Shown here one piece after another: positions 33,231 to 50,800 of a stretch of DNA of 64,000 nt. The notes beneath the pieces were generated by a model. The model saw only the letters and a list, made by a program, of their open reading frames with translations, had not been told where the DNA came from and made no database searches. Within the stretch, counting starts at the first letter, position 1; each line of letters opens with the position of its first letter. The position numbers and the translations under genes were made by a program. This stretch comes from Thunnus maccoyii (lineage: Eukaryota > Chordata > Actinopteri > Scombriformes > Scombridae), in contig NC_056552.1 of NCBI RefSeq assembly GCF_910596095.1, forward strand, positions 13,559,111 to 13,623,110. Reading direction: 5' to 3'.

Positions 33231-34659
33231 GGATGGGTCTGGCCTCACTGACACTGTATATGATAATCACAGACTTGCTACCGCTGACTCTGAGTTAAAA
33301 TCATAAAAATGATGTTTGATGTTTGATGTTTGTCAAAGCTCTCTCTCAATCCAGAATGGCAGAGCATTAAACTTGTGACACATTACCTCAATATGTATTG
33401 TTATAAGTCACCTATACCTCACTGTGTGTTCAAGGTTGCTATTGTTCTCTCAGTTTTTGTGAGTATGCAACAACTGTTCGTAAATATAACTATTAAATGT
33501 TCTTAAATATTTCTGAGTGAGTCCTTTAAACCAACACACTTTTCAGTAAGTTGTCAACCTTTGTGAATCTTTGGAGTTCATATTAAATGGGTTAGGTTGA
33601 AGGAGATGAATTATATGCACATCACGTAGCTGCAAGGCAATTAGAAAGCAGCATCAATGAAAAAAATAATGCTTGCACACTTACTCCAATCCACAAAATT
33701 TAATCAGCAAACTTTGCTTTGCTATTGCCCCTGTCTATCATATTTTTCAGAGGAAACACACAGTCAGCTGTCTGGACTCACTCATTCATTTGGAATTGAT
33801 CCAGTTTTTCACTGAGTGGTTGTTCAGTCACCTGTTGATGTTGTGTGATTAGTGAATGAGTGTGCAGGGGGTCTGGCTGCTTGCTTGTGACAATTTCTTC
33901 AGTTTGTTTTTAAGCTGAATCATATATTGAGTAATAAGCTTAAAGTAACTAGAATAACAAGTGTTAACATGTCAGCTTTGTACCTTATATTTTATATGTT
34001 TTGCATATAGATAAGAGTGTATAAGTCATGTATTTGATTCATGCATTAATACTTTTTGATGTGAACCTACACTTTTAGATCTGTGAATGTTTTTAGTGTT
34101 CAGTCTCTCTAGTATTCAGCACTGATCTGAACCTGTATCACATTATAAGCTTTGTGATACTTTATATATTTCTGTATACAGAAAGAAAATACATAGGAAA
34201 CACGTGTAAATCATGTGATATGTTGTCTGTTTTTAATGACATAACATAAATCTGAACAATACTATAAATTTGAATTTCACTTTGTTGGTAAAATGACACA
34301 TTCAGAAGCACTCCACGGCTAAAATGAGCATTTCTTTGTTTAGAAACAATATGTATATGCTAAATCTCTTTAAGGAAGCAGCCTTTTCACCACTCAGGGT
34401 GGTTTATATTTTTGAAAGCAAATTATTTTATTGGCATATAAAATTGCCTCCCACCCCTCTGATTTCATCAGGTGGGGGACAATGATATAGTTTGATGCAG
34501 TTTGTTGTAAGATTCTATGCTGGTTTTCCTCTTGTCCTCCCCAATCTTTTGAGTCACCAGCCGCCACTGATATACAGTGTAAGTAAATAAGACAAGGTTC
34601 AATAAATGAAACCATTGTGCAGAACAGCGAAGCCTAAAACACACAAACTCCCTCAGAAT
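33231..34659. other. 3' UTR and intergenic spacer between the tandem habp2 genes
   Basis: The first few hundred bases are probably the 3' UTR of the upstream gene (ATTAAA at 33366-33371 and 33492-33497). The rest is AT-rich and shows no exon or clear repeat. The spacer is about 1.56 kb from stop to next start, which fits a local tandem duplication. Confidence 0.55.
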
Positions 34660-34683
34660 CAATGCAGCTGGCTAAAGATTGAC
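34660..34683 (+). promoter_or_regulatory. Diverged copy of the habp2 promoter block
   Basis: TCAATGCAG followed by GCTAAAGATTGAC (34671-34683) parallels TCAATGCAG ... GCTAATGATTAAC in the first gene, at nearly the same distance from the ATG (117 versus 106 bases). Two further changes against the HNF1 consensus suggest weaker or lost HNF1 binding. No TATA-like box is evident downstream. Confidence 0.45.
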
Positions 34684-34787
34684 AAGTATGAGGAATGAGT
34701 GGGATGTCAAGGAGGTTTGCGGTATCAAAACCAAAAAGTGGATCTTCTGCCCGTTACACTGAGCTGAGAGTCGCACACAGGAGCACC

Positions 34788-39644
<4,857 letters not shown>

Positions 39645-40582
39645 AGATGAATGAACTGGACTGTGAAACGCTGCCCTGAGAAATCCTTTTATTTCAGGAA
39701 GGAAAAGCGACCACAGATTAGGTTGCCTGAAAAAACAGTTTATTTATCAGCAATAAAACCAAGCATTTACTCCCAGCCCAGCTTTGAGTTAAAAGAGGCA
39801 CCGTTACAAACTCACAAAGCTGAACCTGCCAGACAAAATGTTGATCACACATCATTTCAGTAGGCCTTTACCTCTCACTGAGCCTTGCTCAAAGTGCACT
39901 AGATTATCAGACCTGGTAAGAAAACAGCTTATTTCGTATAGTTTGTCTGTGCCTTGTTCATATGAACTTACAGGATGTGTTCTTCACTAAAGATAAAAAA
40001 CAAACAATTTAAAAAAATCCTCTGCTCTTTGCAGTGCTGGCCATGAAACAATCTCTGGTCCAGCTCCCAATCCTCTGAACACACTCAATATACAAAAGCA
40101 AAATGCAAACTTTCTAATCTTTCGATCTTTCATACAGTCCTGAACCAACCTGAATTCAGATATGGCAATATTGATGTTTTTGATTGAACTGATTTTGAAC
40201 ATGGTCCTTTAGAGGTAGTTTTACGATCTATGTATTCCATTCATGTCAAAAAATGCACCGCATTCAATCCTAAAATAAAGTTTCTTTCTAAATTCCTTTT
40301 TGTTCACCACATATGTCTACAATCCTTTTAACAAATACGACAAGTCCTGCCCTCATTCAACATGCTTAAGTCCCTTATTAATCATTTCAACTTAATATTA
40401 CAGTTCATTGTTGCACCTACTGTGGCTCTTTTTGATACATATCTCTCATCTCTATAGAGTCATTTCATCAAAGTAGATTCCACAAATACCATCTGTAAAG
40501 TACTCCACTCAGTAAAAGTTCACTTCACCTCCTGAAAGTGCCTCTCTGTAACATTCTCTAAACATTATCATCTATTAAAACT
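39645..40582. other. Convergent 3' region between the second habp2-like gene and nrap
   Basis: The two genes run towards each other with 938 bases between stop codons. A plus-strand AATAAA lies at 39752-39757, and a minus-strand AATAAA (TTTATT on plus) at 39739-39744, with another at about 39689-39694. A further plus-strand AATAAA is near 40274. No other gene is visible, so the region is probably all 3' UTR, possibly overlapping. Confidence 0.6.
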
Positions 40583-40841
40583 CTATGCATCTTCTATCGC
40601 AGCAGCTTTACTAGACATTGACGTCTTGACTGTGTTCTGGAGGGCAGAAGAGGAGGATGAGGTGGTGCTGCTAGACTTCTTCTCCATGGATTTAAATGAG
40701 GTGGTGGAGGTGGTGGTGGTGGAGGAGGACTTTTTCTGGACCATCTGGGTGGTCTTCTTCCTCTTGACGTGAAGGACTTCCATGGCGTCCATGTTGACGC
40801 CTTGCTGGATGTCCTCGCTGGTCTCCACCTGCTCTGACATC

Positions 40842-40873
<32 letters not shown>

Positions 40874-41842
40874 CTCCATCTGCTGCTGGTGATGCAGCTG
40901 AAAGACAGAGAAGTTAATGATATATTATTTGAAGAAAGTACAAGATTGTTATATCTCATATACACAAATGCTGATTTACAGTAATTTAACAGAATTCAGC
41001 TTCCATTTTCTCTCACCATCATCATGTGCTGGTACTTTGAGATAGCCTCATCAGTGCTAACTCCCTCAGCCAGCCCCAGTTCTGCAGCCCGGCGAGCGAG
41101 CTCAGCCTTGTGGGAGCCGGGAGGGGTCCAGCCCACTCCCCTGATCCAGTTCAGGTCTGACTTGTAGTTCACCTGCAACAAATGTGAGCGTCAATTAGAA
41201 TAATACATTGATGTCCTAGAAAAAATAATCGAAGTGGCAAAGTGAAGTCTTTCTCTTGCATTCAGTACAAGCATCACATCTTACATCACTCTGCAGCTTG
41301 TAGGCCTTCTTGGCATGCTTGAGGTTGAGCTGTTCGGGGTCACAGGTGTAGTCGTGGAGCTTGTTGCGGTAGGTGAGGTCACTGGCCTGCGCCTGACTTT
41401 TTTTGGCCTGCAGGAACTCGGGCTGGTCAGCATGGATTTTGTAGTTGGAGCGTTCCTCCTTGGATTGGCGTTTGTACTCTAGGTTGCTCTGGAGCTTGCT
41501 GGCGGCTAGAGAGTGCACCATCTTAGGGTCATCCTCCACACAGCGCAGCCCCACCTGCTGGCCCTTCTCCTTCAGATGAGACTCCTTGTAGCGGAACTGT
41601 TGAAGGGAGAAAGTTTTTAGTTTGCAGACAGTTTTTACAGCTGCACTAAAGTTGTTGTGGCTAATTTAAAGTAAGAGTGGATTACATGCAGTGACTTCAG
41701 AATGCTCTGACTTTATAAGATCACATTAACTCACATCACTGGCAATTTGTCTGGAGGCCTTGGCAGTTTGGAAGGGAATAGCGTCCAGCCTCAAGTCGTA
41801 GCCCAATGTCTTCACCTGCTCCCCAGATGCCTTGTAAACTTT
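40583..41842 (-). CDS. nrap: nrap super-repeat 5 (partial) and C-terminal tail
   Basis: Exons 41735-41842, 41285-41596 and 41017-41172 carry a partial fifth super-repeat ending near [14 protein letters not shown]. The last exon (40583-40897, 104 residues) starts with His/Gln and a run of 11 Gln encoded by a CAG-rich tract. It then has an acidic stretch and [10 protein letters not shown], which matches the last residues of human NRAP as I recall them. About 50 more residues follow, almost all Ser, Thr and Lys. The stop is TAG at 40583-40585. Confidence 0.9.
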
Positions 41843-44800
41843 CTTCATGGGAAAAGAATGACAAAGATTGTTTTTTTAATGTCACAAAGAGGCGTCTTTT
41901 CAGATTCAGGATTATAAATCATTAGCTTGTGTTTTGGGTGTTTTGCACAGTGCCTTACATCACTTATCTGCTGGGCGTTAATCTTGGCTCTGATGAAGTC
42001 TGGATCATCTGAGTGTATGGTGTACTTATGCATGTCATCATTCTTTCCTGATTTGTACAGCCTCTGGATTGTAAAAACATGAGCATGATGTTAGAATTTT
42101 CATTAGCAGCCTATATGAGATATAATTTTTGTATCAGAATTTTCCAGTTACAATAACAGAAGTTCTTCAAAATATGATTTCTAAATCATGTTTCTCTCTT
42201 CACCCTACCTCACTGCACTGTTGATAGCTCGTCTTAGCGTGAACAATATCAGGAGAATCAGCCACCGAGGTGAACTTCAGGCTGTCAGGCATCTGACGAT
42301 ACTTCTTCTGCATGACGGAAGACCACACACACAAACTTTAACACTAGGAAATACAGATGGCTCGGACGTATATAAGGAAATATACTGTAGGCTTCAATCA
42401 GCTTGTTTTAAAACAAATATATAGTATATGGTTAGTTTAGTTTGTTAAATCAGTGGTTAAGAGTACAACATTCTCATGTCCAGTCCAGTTGGTTTGTAGA
42501 AGTCAAACGGCTTGTCTGTTTTTTTTCTTGTTCTTTCATTTTGGTGTTTGAGCTTCACTGTGCAGAATGATGTATGTGCAGAGTTTAACACTAGAAGGCT
42601 GTTTTCACATTCATCTAACTAAAATGGAAAGTTTCTCTATAAGTTTAAGATGTATTCTTACAAATATGATTTGTGACATCACAACCATTTTGGAGCCAGT
42701 TGTGGTCCAGTATGCATCTTACACAAGCGTAATGTTGAAACTTGAACCTCCAGTGAACATATGCTGTGAATGGACTTTACAGGGGAATAGGAGGCATCTT
42801 ATTTCCAGCAGTTAAGCTTTTGAAATGAAAAACATTTGCATATTCGTAGACTCTGGATTTTTCAATGAAGGAGATGGAGGAGGTCATTTCAGGGATTTTT
42901 AAAGAAGTAATTGTACTTTTCGTGGAAAAGCCATCAGTTACAAATGATTAGTCAGAGCAGAGTATTTGTATATGTCTTTAAACATGTCTGAAGGGGATCT
43001 CTAACTAATACCATTTGCCATGTGTACTTACTTCACTTATAAGTTCTCCAGCCTTCTTGGCTGACTCCAGCTGAGGTGCACCCACTCCGTCCCAGGCCAC
43101 TCCTTTCATGTAATTGAGGTCTGATTTGTACAGTTTCTGGACAGAAAGCAATAAAACATGTCAGTAAAGCTGCATCATATTAGTTTCGTCCTCCCCTCTT
43201 CCCTTCGTTTCTCATCGATCCCTCCAACATCTCCTCAGCTCACCTCGCTCTGCAGGTCATAAGCCTTTTTAGCCCATTGGACTTTCATGTCATCAGGAAG
43301 CACAGTGTACTCGTGCAGCCTCTTCCTGTAGTCCTGATCGCTGGCGAGAGCCTGAGCGTTCTTGGCTGTCACCAGATGAATCATGTCTGGGGTGAGGTGG
43401 TACTGCCCGCTGGCTGTCAGTGCATCCTTGCGGTACTCCTGGTCACTGGCCAGTCGGCCTGCCTGCAAGCAGTGCATGAGACGCGGGTCGTCCAGGACGC
43501 TTTTGGCGCCAATGTGCTTCCCTTTTTCCAGCAGGTGGTTGTGTTTATACATGTACTGCAGAGAGGGAAAATAAATAACTGTTGAACTACTTATTTCAAC
43601 ATAAAATGCAAAAGACCATACTGGCAGTAGACACAATAACAGAAACACCACAATCCAACACAACAGTGCTACAATAATCCTCCCATTCTAAATCTAAAAA
43701 AGGCATGTTTTAGATATCTGCATTATATTCTTATAGTAAATAATATGCATTTAGTGTCTGACCTGTAGATTTTTTCAGATGGATAATTATATGAACATGA
43801 ATCTATACTAGACTCAAAGATTTTCTGTTCCTTCACTTTAGCCATAATGTTTTTGAGCCTGGTATGATGTCTTTTTTCATGTGAAGCACTTGTTCTGCCT
43901 GCATGAAAGGTGCTATACAAATAAAGTTTATTATGATGATCTTACATCACTGGCAATGCCTGTGGAGCTCTTGGCAGCCTGGAAGGGGATGTCCTGCATG
44001 GTGAGTTTGTAGCCCTGAGCCCTCAGAGTGTGCCATGACTCTTTGTACTTAATCTGGAGCAAAAAGACACAAACCAAATGATCATTAACCTTAAAATAAC
44101 ACTCACTATGCATAAAAGAAAAGAAGCTGTTTGGTGCATAGGCTGCATTAAGTAATATTACCTCACTAAAGTTGGCTGCATTGATCTTTGCTTGAGTAAT
44201 CTCTGGTCTTTCAGAGGTAATAGTGTAGTTGTGTTGGTCATTCACCCCTTTTTCTTTGTACAAACGCTGGAAGAGAGGGATAAATATACATTTAATCTCA
44301 TGAAGTCTTTCCAAATGACTGTTCCATGAATTTCACGGTAAAAATATTACTAGTCATCACATAGAGGACATTAATTGAGAAAATTAAAAACACAAAATCA
44401 GAAATTAAACAATAAGCTCATTGTCTCACTTCGTTTGTAATCTGTCCACTGAGTTTGGCATGGATGATGTCTGGGGAGTCTGCCACAGAGGTGTGCTTGA
44501 AGTGGTACGGCTGCTGACGGTACTTTTTCTGTTGCAGAGGAAACATCCAAGTTAGTCTTGGTTAAGTTTTAGTAGCTTTCAAGGAGAGTCAAGTAAATAT
44601 TTTGTATTCTTAACAAGGAAATCCACAATCAAAATCCAGAAAATTACAATGAATATCACCACTAAGATCATCTCCCTCATATTGTATAAGAACTAATGTC
44701 ACGTCTATAACACATTCATTGTCAGACATAGTATCACAGCTTTGGGAATAAGTTGATGTTCAACAATACTGACATGCTGTTTGTGTACAGTAGGCATTAA

Positions 44801-47800
44801 CAGTTTACAGTACTGTATGTGCACAAAAGAAATTAACGAAAAAACAAAACAATAAACACAAAAAGAATACATCTTACATCACTAATGAGGTCTGTGGCCT
44901 TCTTGGAGCCTTCAATCTGCAGAGCTCCAGTCGCGATCCAGGCTGCACCACGCAGGTAGTTCAGGTCAGAGCGATATACTTTCTGCAGAGAAGACGAACA
45001 TACACATTGAATAAAACAATATAATGTAAAAATCTACTTTCAAACAGCTAATTGCAATAGCATCTTATAAAACTTTTCTATAATAAACAAGGGCCTGCAA
45101 CATTTTATTGCTGTGAAATATGTACAATTAATTGTGCTTTATTTGAGCTTGTGATACCTCATGAGAAATTCAGCCAGTAAATACACAGCAGTATCACCTC
45201 TCTCAACTTTTTTTCAACAATGTACAGTTTTTTGGAACATTTAAAGCTAAATGTTGGCAAAGATTTGTGGATCACAGGCACATTTAAAGTTAAAAATATC
45301 TGACTACCATATAAAAACAACAGGAGGACTAACATTCTACAACACATTGCAAACAGTGCATTAAATATGTATACAGAATAATGACCTATACATTAAACAT
45401 GAGTGGAAAAGTTGCTAATTACAAAAAAATTTGACAAATACAATCTCTACAACTCTACAACTCTGCTGTCTTTCTCACCTCGCTCTGCAGAGCGTACGCT
45501 CTCTTGGCTGCCTGGACATTCATGTCATCAGGCAGTACAGTGTACTGATGCAGGGTCAGCCTGTAGTCCTGATCGCTGACCAGTGACTGAGCCTTTTTGG
45601 CGTGGGCGACCTCCATCATGTCCATGGGCAGGTTGAACTTCGAGAGCTCCTTCGCTGAGTCTTTCTTGTACTTAATCTGGAGAGGGACAAAATGATAAGA
45701 GAGAGAGGGAGAGGAGAAAAAGCTTGTAATATAGTGTAGTATCTGCAAACATTTTATTGTTTTTGCTAGATGAAGCACTCACATCGCTCTGTAGCTTGCT
45801 GGCGTGAACTGAGTGAGCGATGTTCAAGTCGTCCTGCAGTCCCTTCAGTCCGATCATCTTCCCTTTGGTCTTCTCAAATTCTTCTTTGTATTTTTGCTGA
45901 AATGACAAATCATTCCCTTTAAACATGTAATAGCAAGATGAGTGAAGTGAGATATTTAAAATCCTCTGAGTGATCTGCTTTTAATACCATCATTAATTAG
46001 ACAGAATATGCACTGTGATAGAAAGATCTGTCAGGAAGTTTAAAAATGCTACTTTTTGTGTCCCAAAATAATCTGCAGCCCATCAGATTTCTAAGCCACT
46101 GTGAAAACGATAAGATATGATAACATGGAGTGTAAGTTTGATTGCAAGCTCACATCACTGAGGATGTCTGCAGATGCTTTGGCAGACTGGAAGGGAATGG
46201 CATCCAGACGCAGCTTGTAGCCACCATCACGTATCTTAGTCCAAGATTCCTTGTAACGGCTCTGAAAACACAAATGGCAGATGTATAAACTCAGTTTCAT
46301 GCGATAAAACTCAGACAAAGGCTACTGATCGAATGGATTGATGGATTTCATGTGTCCACTGTATGTGCATGTGTTGTTGTGAGTGTGGTTTTACCTCGCT
46401 GATGTTCATAGCGTTGAGCTTTGCCTGCGCAAACTCAGGCATCTCCTCACTGAGCGTGTAGTTGTGCTTCATGTTTTCACCCTTCTCCCTGTACAACCTC
46501 TGTAAAAGAAGAAAGCACGGCATTAGTGAACATCACACATTAAGGCGCCAATCAAAACTCTTTATTTGTATTCCTCATATACACAGTTTTTTTAATAAGA
46601 TGCCAGTCAGTAGTTAAACTTACATCAATAGCAAGTTTGTTGCTGAGTTTGGCCTGGACCATCTCTGGAGTGTCTTCAACACTGGTGAACTTAAGAGCGC
46701 TCACATCCTGACGATACTTTTTCTAGAGAGAAAAACACATAAATATACCAGAATGATGAATATCAGACTGTCACAGTGAGGAAAATACAAGGTGCACATG
46801 CATTTTATGAACAGTAGAGGGCACAACAACATCAAAAACTACTATATACACTATCCGGCAAAGATTAAATAAGAATGAAATAAAAAGCAAAGCAATTATC
46901 AAGTTATCCAAAAGCATAGATAGATAGATAGATGCAGTAGATAACTAGATAGCTAGATAGATAATGTAGATAGATTGATAGAGGCCTGCTAAGGAAGAAC
47001 TAGAGGCTCTGTTCTATTTGTGTGCAGTCTGGCAACCTTGACTGGAAAGACCCTGAAAATAAGTAGATGCTTATGAATAGAGTCTGATGCTGCCAGCCAG
47101 AATCAGTATCTTTATTTACCATTTGCTGGCGTTGACAAAAAGGCATTTATAAAATAAGCTGATGAATAAGAAGGGTCACTCAGTTTAAAATATTAATATA
47201 ACGTTATTAAAAATAGAAAATGCTATTCTGATGAAGCTTTATTTGGTGTACATGAGTACATGACATGAAAATAAAATGAAAAGTCAGTTATCTCTTGTAT
47301 CAAAGTTTTTTCAAAATGTCTGACTTCCTCTTTTTTAGAAAATAGGTGCAACTCAAATAACCAAGGCTCAAGATAAAAATAAACAAAAGATAAGATTTCA
47401 GAGTTTCTGTAACTCAGTCCCTGGGCCCCAAGTCCAACATGTGCATAATAAAATGTGGCATAAATCTACTGTTTCATGATCCTCTTTTCTAACAGAATGC
47501 AATGTAATATTGCAATGTAATAAAGCACATCAATTCGGTAAAGAGACAAAAACAAGGAAAGAGGAACTAACTGTCTAACATGAATTTTGAGCCCTAATTA
47601 GTGAGGTGGAATCTCTGTGATATGTATAAGCTTTAGTTACTATAATCAGTCTGGTCTCTTGTTAAAGCTTGGTGCAGTCTACGTATTTAACCCAGTTTCC
47701 AGAGAACAGGAATGGTCCTCAACTCTTAAAATACATTCTGACCTCAGCTGTAAACCCAGATATGTGCCTTCCAGTCACACGTTACGCAATCAAGCTTAAC

Positions 47801-50800
47801 ACCTTCTCATGGCCTCTGTGCTAATTTACCTACATAGTTCTCATAGTTATTAATAGGTAAGTGTGCTTAATAATACACTGTAGTTTAAATTATATTTGAC
47901 CCCAAATATAATTACCATAAATGAGGGAAATATTAATGAAGATCAAGGGCTGAAACACATTAATTTCTGTCTCTGTTGTTGTAGGTTTAATAACCATTTT
48001 AGCATGTTTTGTAATTGACATTTCTCTTTTATGATGTAATGTATCCAAGAATTACATCCTTTAACCTACAGCTGATATCAGCAGTGGTTACCTCGCTGAC
48101 GAGCTCTCCGGCTTTCTTTGCCTGCTGGACATCCAGAGATTTTGAGGCCTCCCAGCCGACGCCCTTCATCCAGTTCAGATCAGACCTGTACTGTTTCTAA
48201 AGTCACACACACACACACACACACACACATTATAGAATTTCACTTTCAAATGCCAAATTCTTTCATTGTAATGCAGTCTTGTAATTAATGAATCACTTCT
48301 GCATAAAACAAGTTGTGGTTTGAGTTACTTACATCACTCTGTAGTCCATAGACCTTCTTTGCCCAGGCGACATTCATATCAGTTGGCAGCGTAGTGTAGT
48401 CGTGGAGGAAAGTCCTGTAATTGGTCTCAGTTGCCAGGTCTTGAGCCTTCTTGGCATGGCTGATGTTCAACATATCCAGAGAAACGCTGAGGGACAAGAT
48501 TCATTTCATCCAGTAAATGAGGGGTTTTGTTCCAAAATGACACAAGATTTAAGCGCAATTCTCTTGGTATTATGCTGAATCAGTGCTCTTTGGTTATTGG
48601 GGTCATTCCCAAAAAAGAAGGATACTGACACACTAGGCTTTGGACTGTGTGGGATAACAAGTCCTTAACATTCAGCAAATTATTATTTTATCTGTAAGTC
48701 AAAATTAGATGTTCATAAAAAAAAGACTCAAACTCTCCTGACATGGAAGTAAAACAGGTTATCAGCCACAAATGCCGACAAATGCTGATGAATCTTCTAG
48801 TAATGCATGTATAACTTTAGAACTTTACTTTTTAAAAATTCCTTTGATTTTCAATCAGTGTTTGCCCCTTAAATTGATATTAAATGTTCAATTTAGACCC
48901 CTTTACATCTTTTAGACAATATCTTTTAGGAATATTAGAGCTCTTAAATCATTACAACACACACAGTGTTCCCCTCTGAGGCAAACATCTGCACTCAGAG
49001 GTCAAAAACACAGAAAATGAGGTCTTAATGATCTCTGTGCCATTCAGCTAAGGGGATTTTACATAATCTGTTGCTAAATCACTGAAGAGGACAATGTGAG
49101 TAGGACAAATCAATGGCAAAAGCAGCATCTTTGCACTTTTATCTTCATTAACGTCACTTTAAATCAGAGGTTCGGTGATTTATGGCAAAGTTACTGATGA
49201 TGAATCTGGGTCTGAGGAACAAGGATTCAAGGCCCCATCAAAGTAAAGGGTCTCACCTGTAATTGGTCTTTGTGTCCTCATAGTCTTTCTTATAGTGGCG
49301 GTCACTCTGTAGTTTGGTGGCCAGAGCGGAGTGGGCCATCTGAGAGTCATCACTGACTGACTTAATGCCAATCACCTTGCCTTTGTTTTTCTCATACTGC
49401 TCCTTGTATTTGACCTGCAAATGGACAAAATGCATGTACTTTACTGCACTCAAGTAACATTTCTACTCTCCTAATGGACTCCATCGACAGTATTAGAATA
49501 ACTCACATCACTGGCCAGATCTCTCTTAGCTCTGGCGGTGAGTATAGAAAGTGAGTCCAAATGCAGCTCGAAGCCCTTTTCCCTCTGCTTCTCCCAGTTG
49601 CTCTTGTACACTTTCTGGAAAGAAAAAAAGTACACAGAGAGATGACGGGAAGTGAGGGATCGAGAGATGCACTAATGGTCCCCAGCAGCTCAAAACAGGG
49701 ATGTTGCAGTTCATGGTTGGCTTCTCAACCCCTAAATCACAGGGGTGGCCAATCAAAACACTTTTCAACAGACATAAAGGTTTCCAATTTCCAAAAATAC
49801 TTTTCAGATTTCAGAGTTTGGAAATGTCTGTGCACCAACTAAGAAGATTTCAGCACCTGGAAGCTTTTAAGGAAACTTTCTTTAATTTTTGCTTCAGCTG
49901 ATTATAAAGAAATAAGCACAATGTAAGGATGACATTAAGACAGAAACACAATCAGCATGACAATGAAAGATTCTAATTTTCTTCAACTTTTACAATACAT
50001 TAAGGTTCACGTTCGTTTTTATCTTAAGACTGACTGAGTCATCAGAAACCCAGTGGGCATCAGAAATTAATGTACAAGCTAGAGTGTCTTTGGTGACCAA
50101 TTGAGAACGTACTCATGGATGAGTCACCAAGTTTTAAATAAGGGTGTGAATAAGTGTGTAAACATCAAGAGTTCAGTGCAGCTATTGTGGATTTCAGGGA
50201 ATGATTGCTCACTTTTACTTAGTGATCTATGCTTTGTAAAAACTGTAGTTTTGAATTAAGATATTTCTATACTTCAAGCACAAATTACTTGTTCAAAAAC
50301 AGAACGTAAAGTTGCACAATCTTTACCAATAAATGAACAGATTTCTATTACATTTGTACCACATGCAAGGTAAATTGACCATGAATTACTTTGTTGTCTT
50401 CATCATTGTGTGGGTCTAATGACAATTAAACTTCTGTTACATCAGTTAGGATTTTCAATTCTAATCTAATTTTCCTCACTTTTAATTAATGGACTTTAGT
50501 TTATTAAATTGATTTGGGGGCACCTGGGAATCCTGATTTTAAGATTTTAATTTGGGTTCAATAATTATTTCAGCCAATTAATCTCTCAGATAACAGGAGC
50601 CTGTTGAACCACCAGCCAGGTCACACAAAAAATAAAATAAAATTCTCAGACAAATCCAATCTAATGAAGAAGGTATAGCACGCATCATCGGAAAATAAAA
50701 CAGATTACAACGATATATTGTTATCATATTGTCATATAATACACTGCTGTGATGGTCATTGAACTTACTGCACTGAGAAGGTCAGCGTTAGCCTTTGCTT

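Noticed and set aside
34695-34787. Upstream in-frame ATG as the start of the second habp2-like gene
   Set aside because: It would put 31 polar residues before the hydrophobic signal sequence; the ATG at 34788 has a good context (CACCATG) and matches the first copy.
46917-46980. Regular short repeats that could suggest a CRISPR-like array
   Set aside because: A tetranucleotide microsatellite in a vertebrate intron; no spacer-repeat structure.
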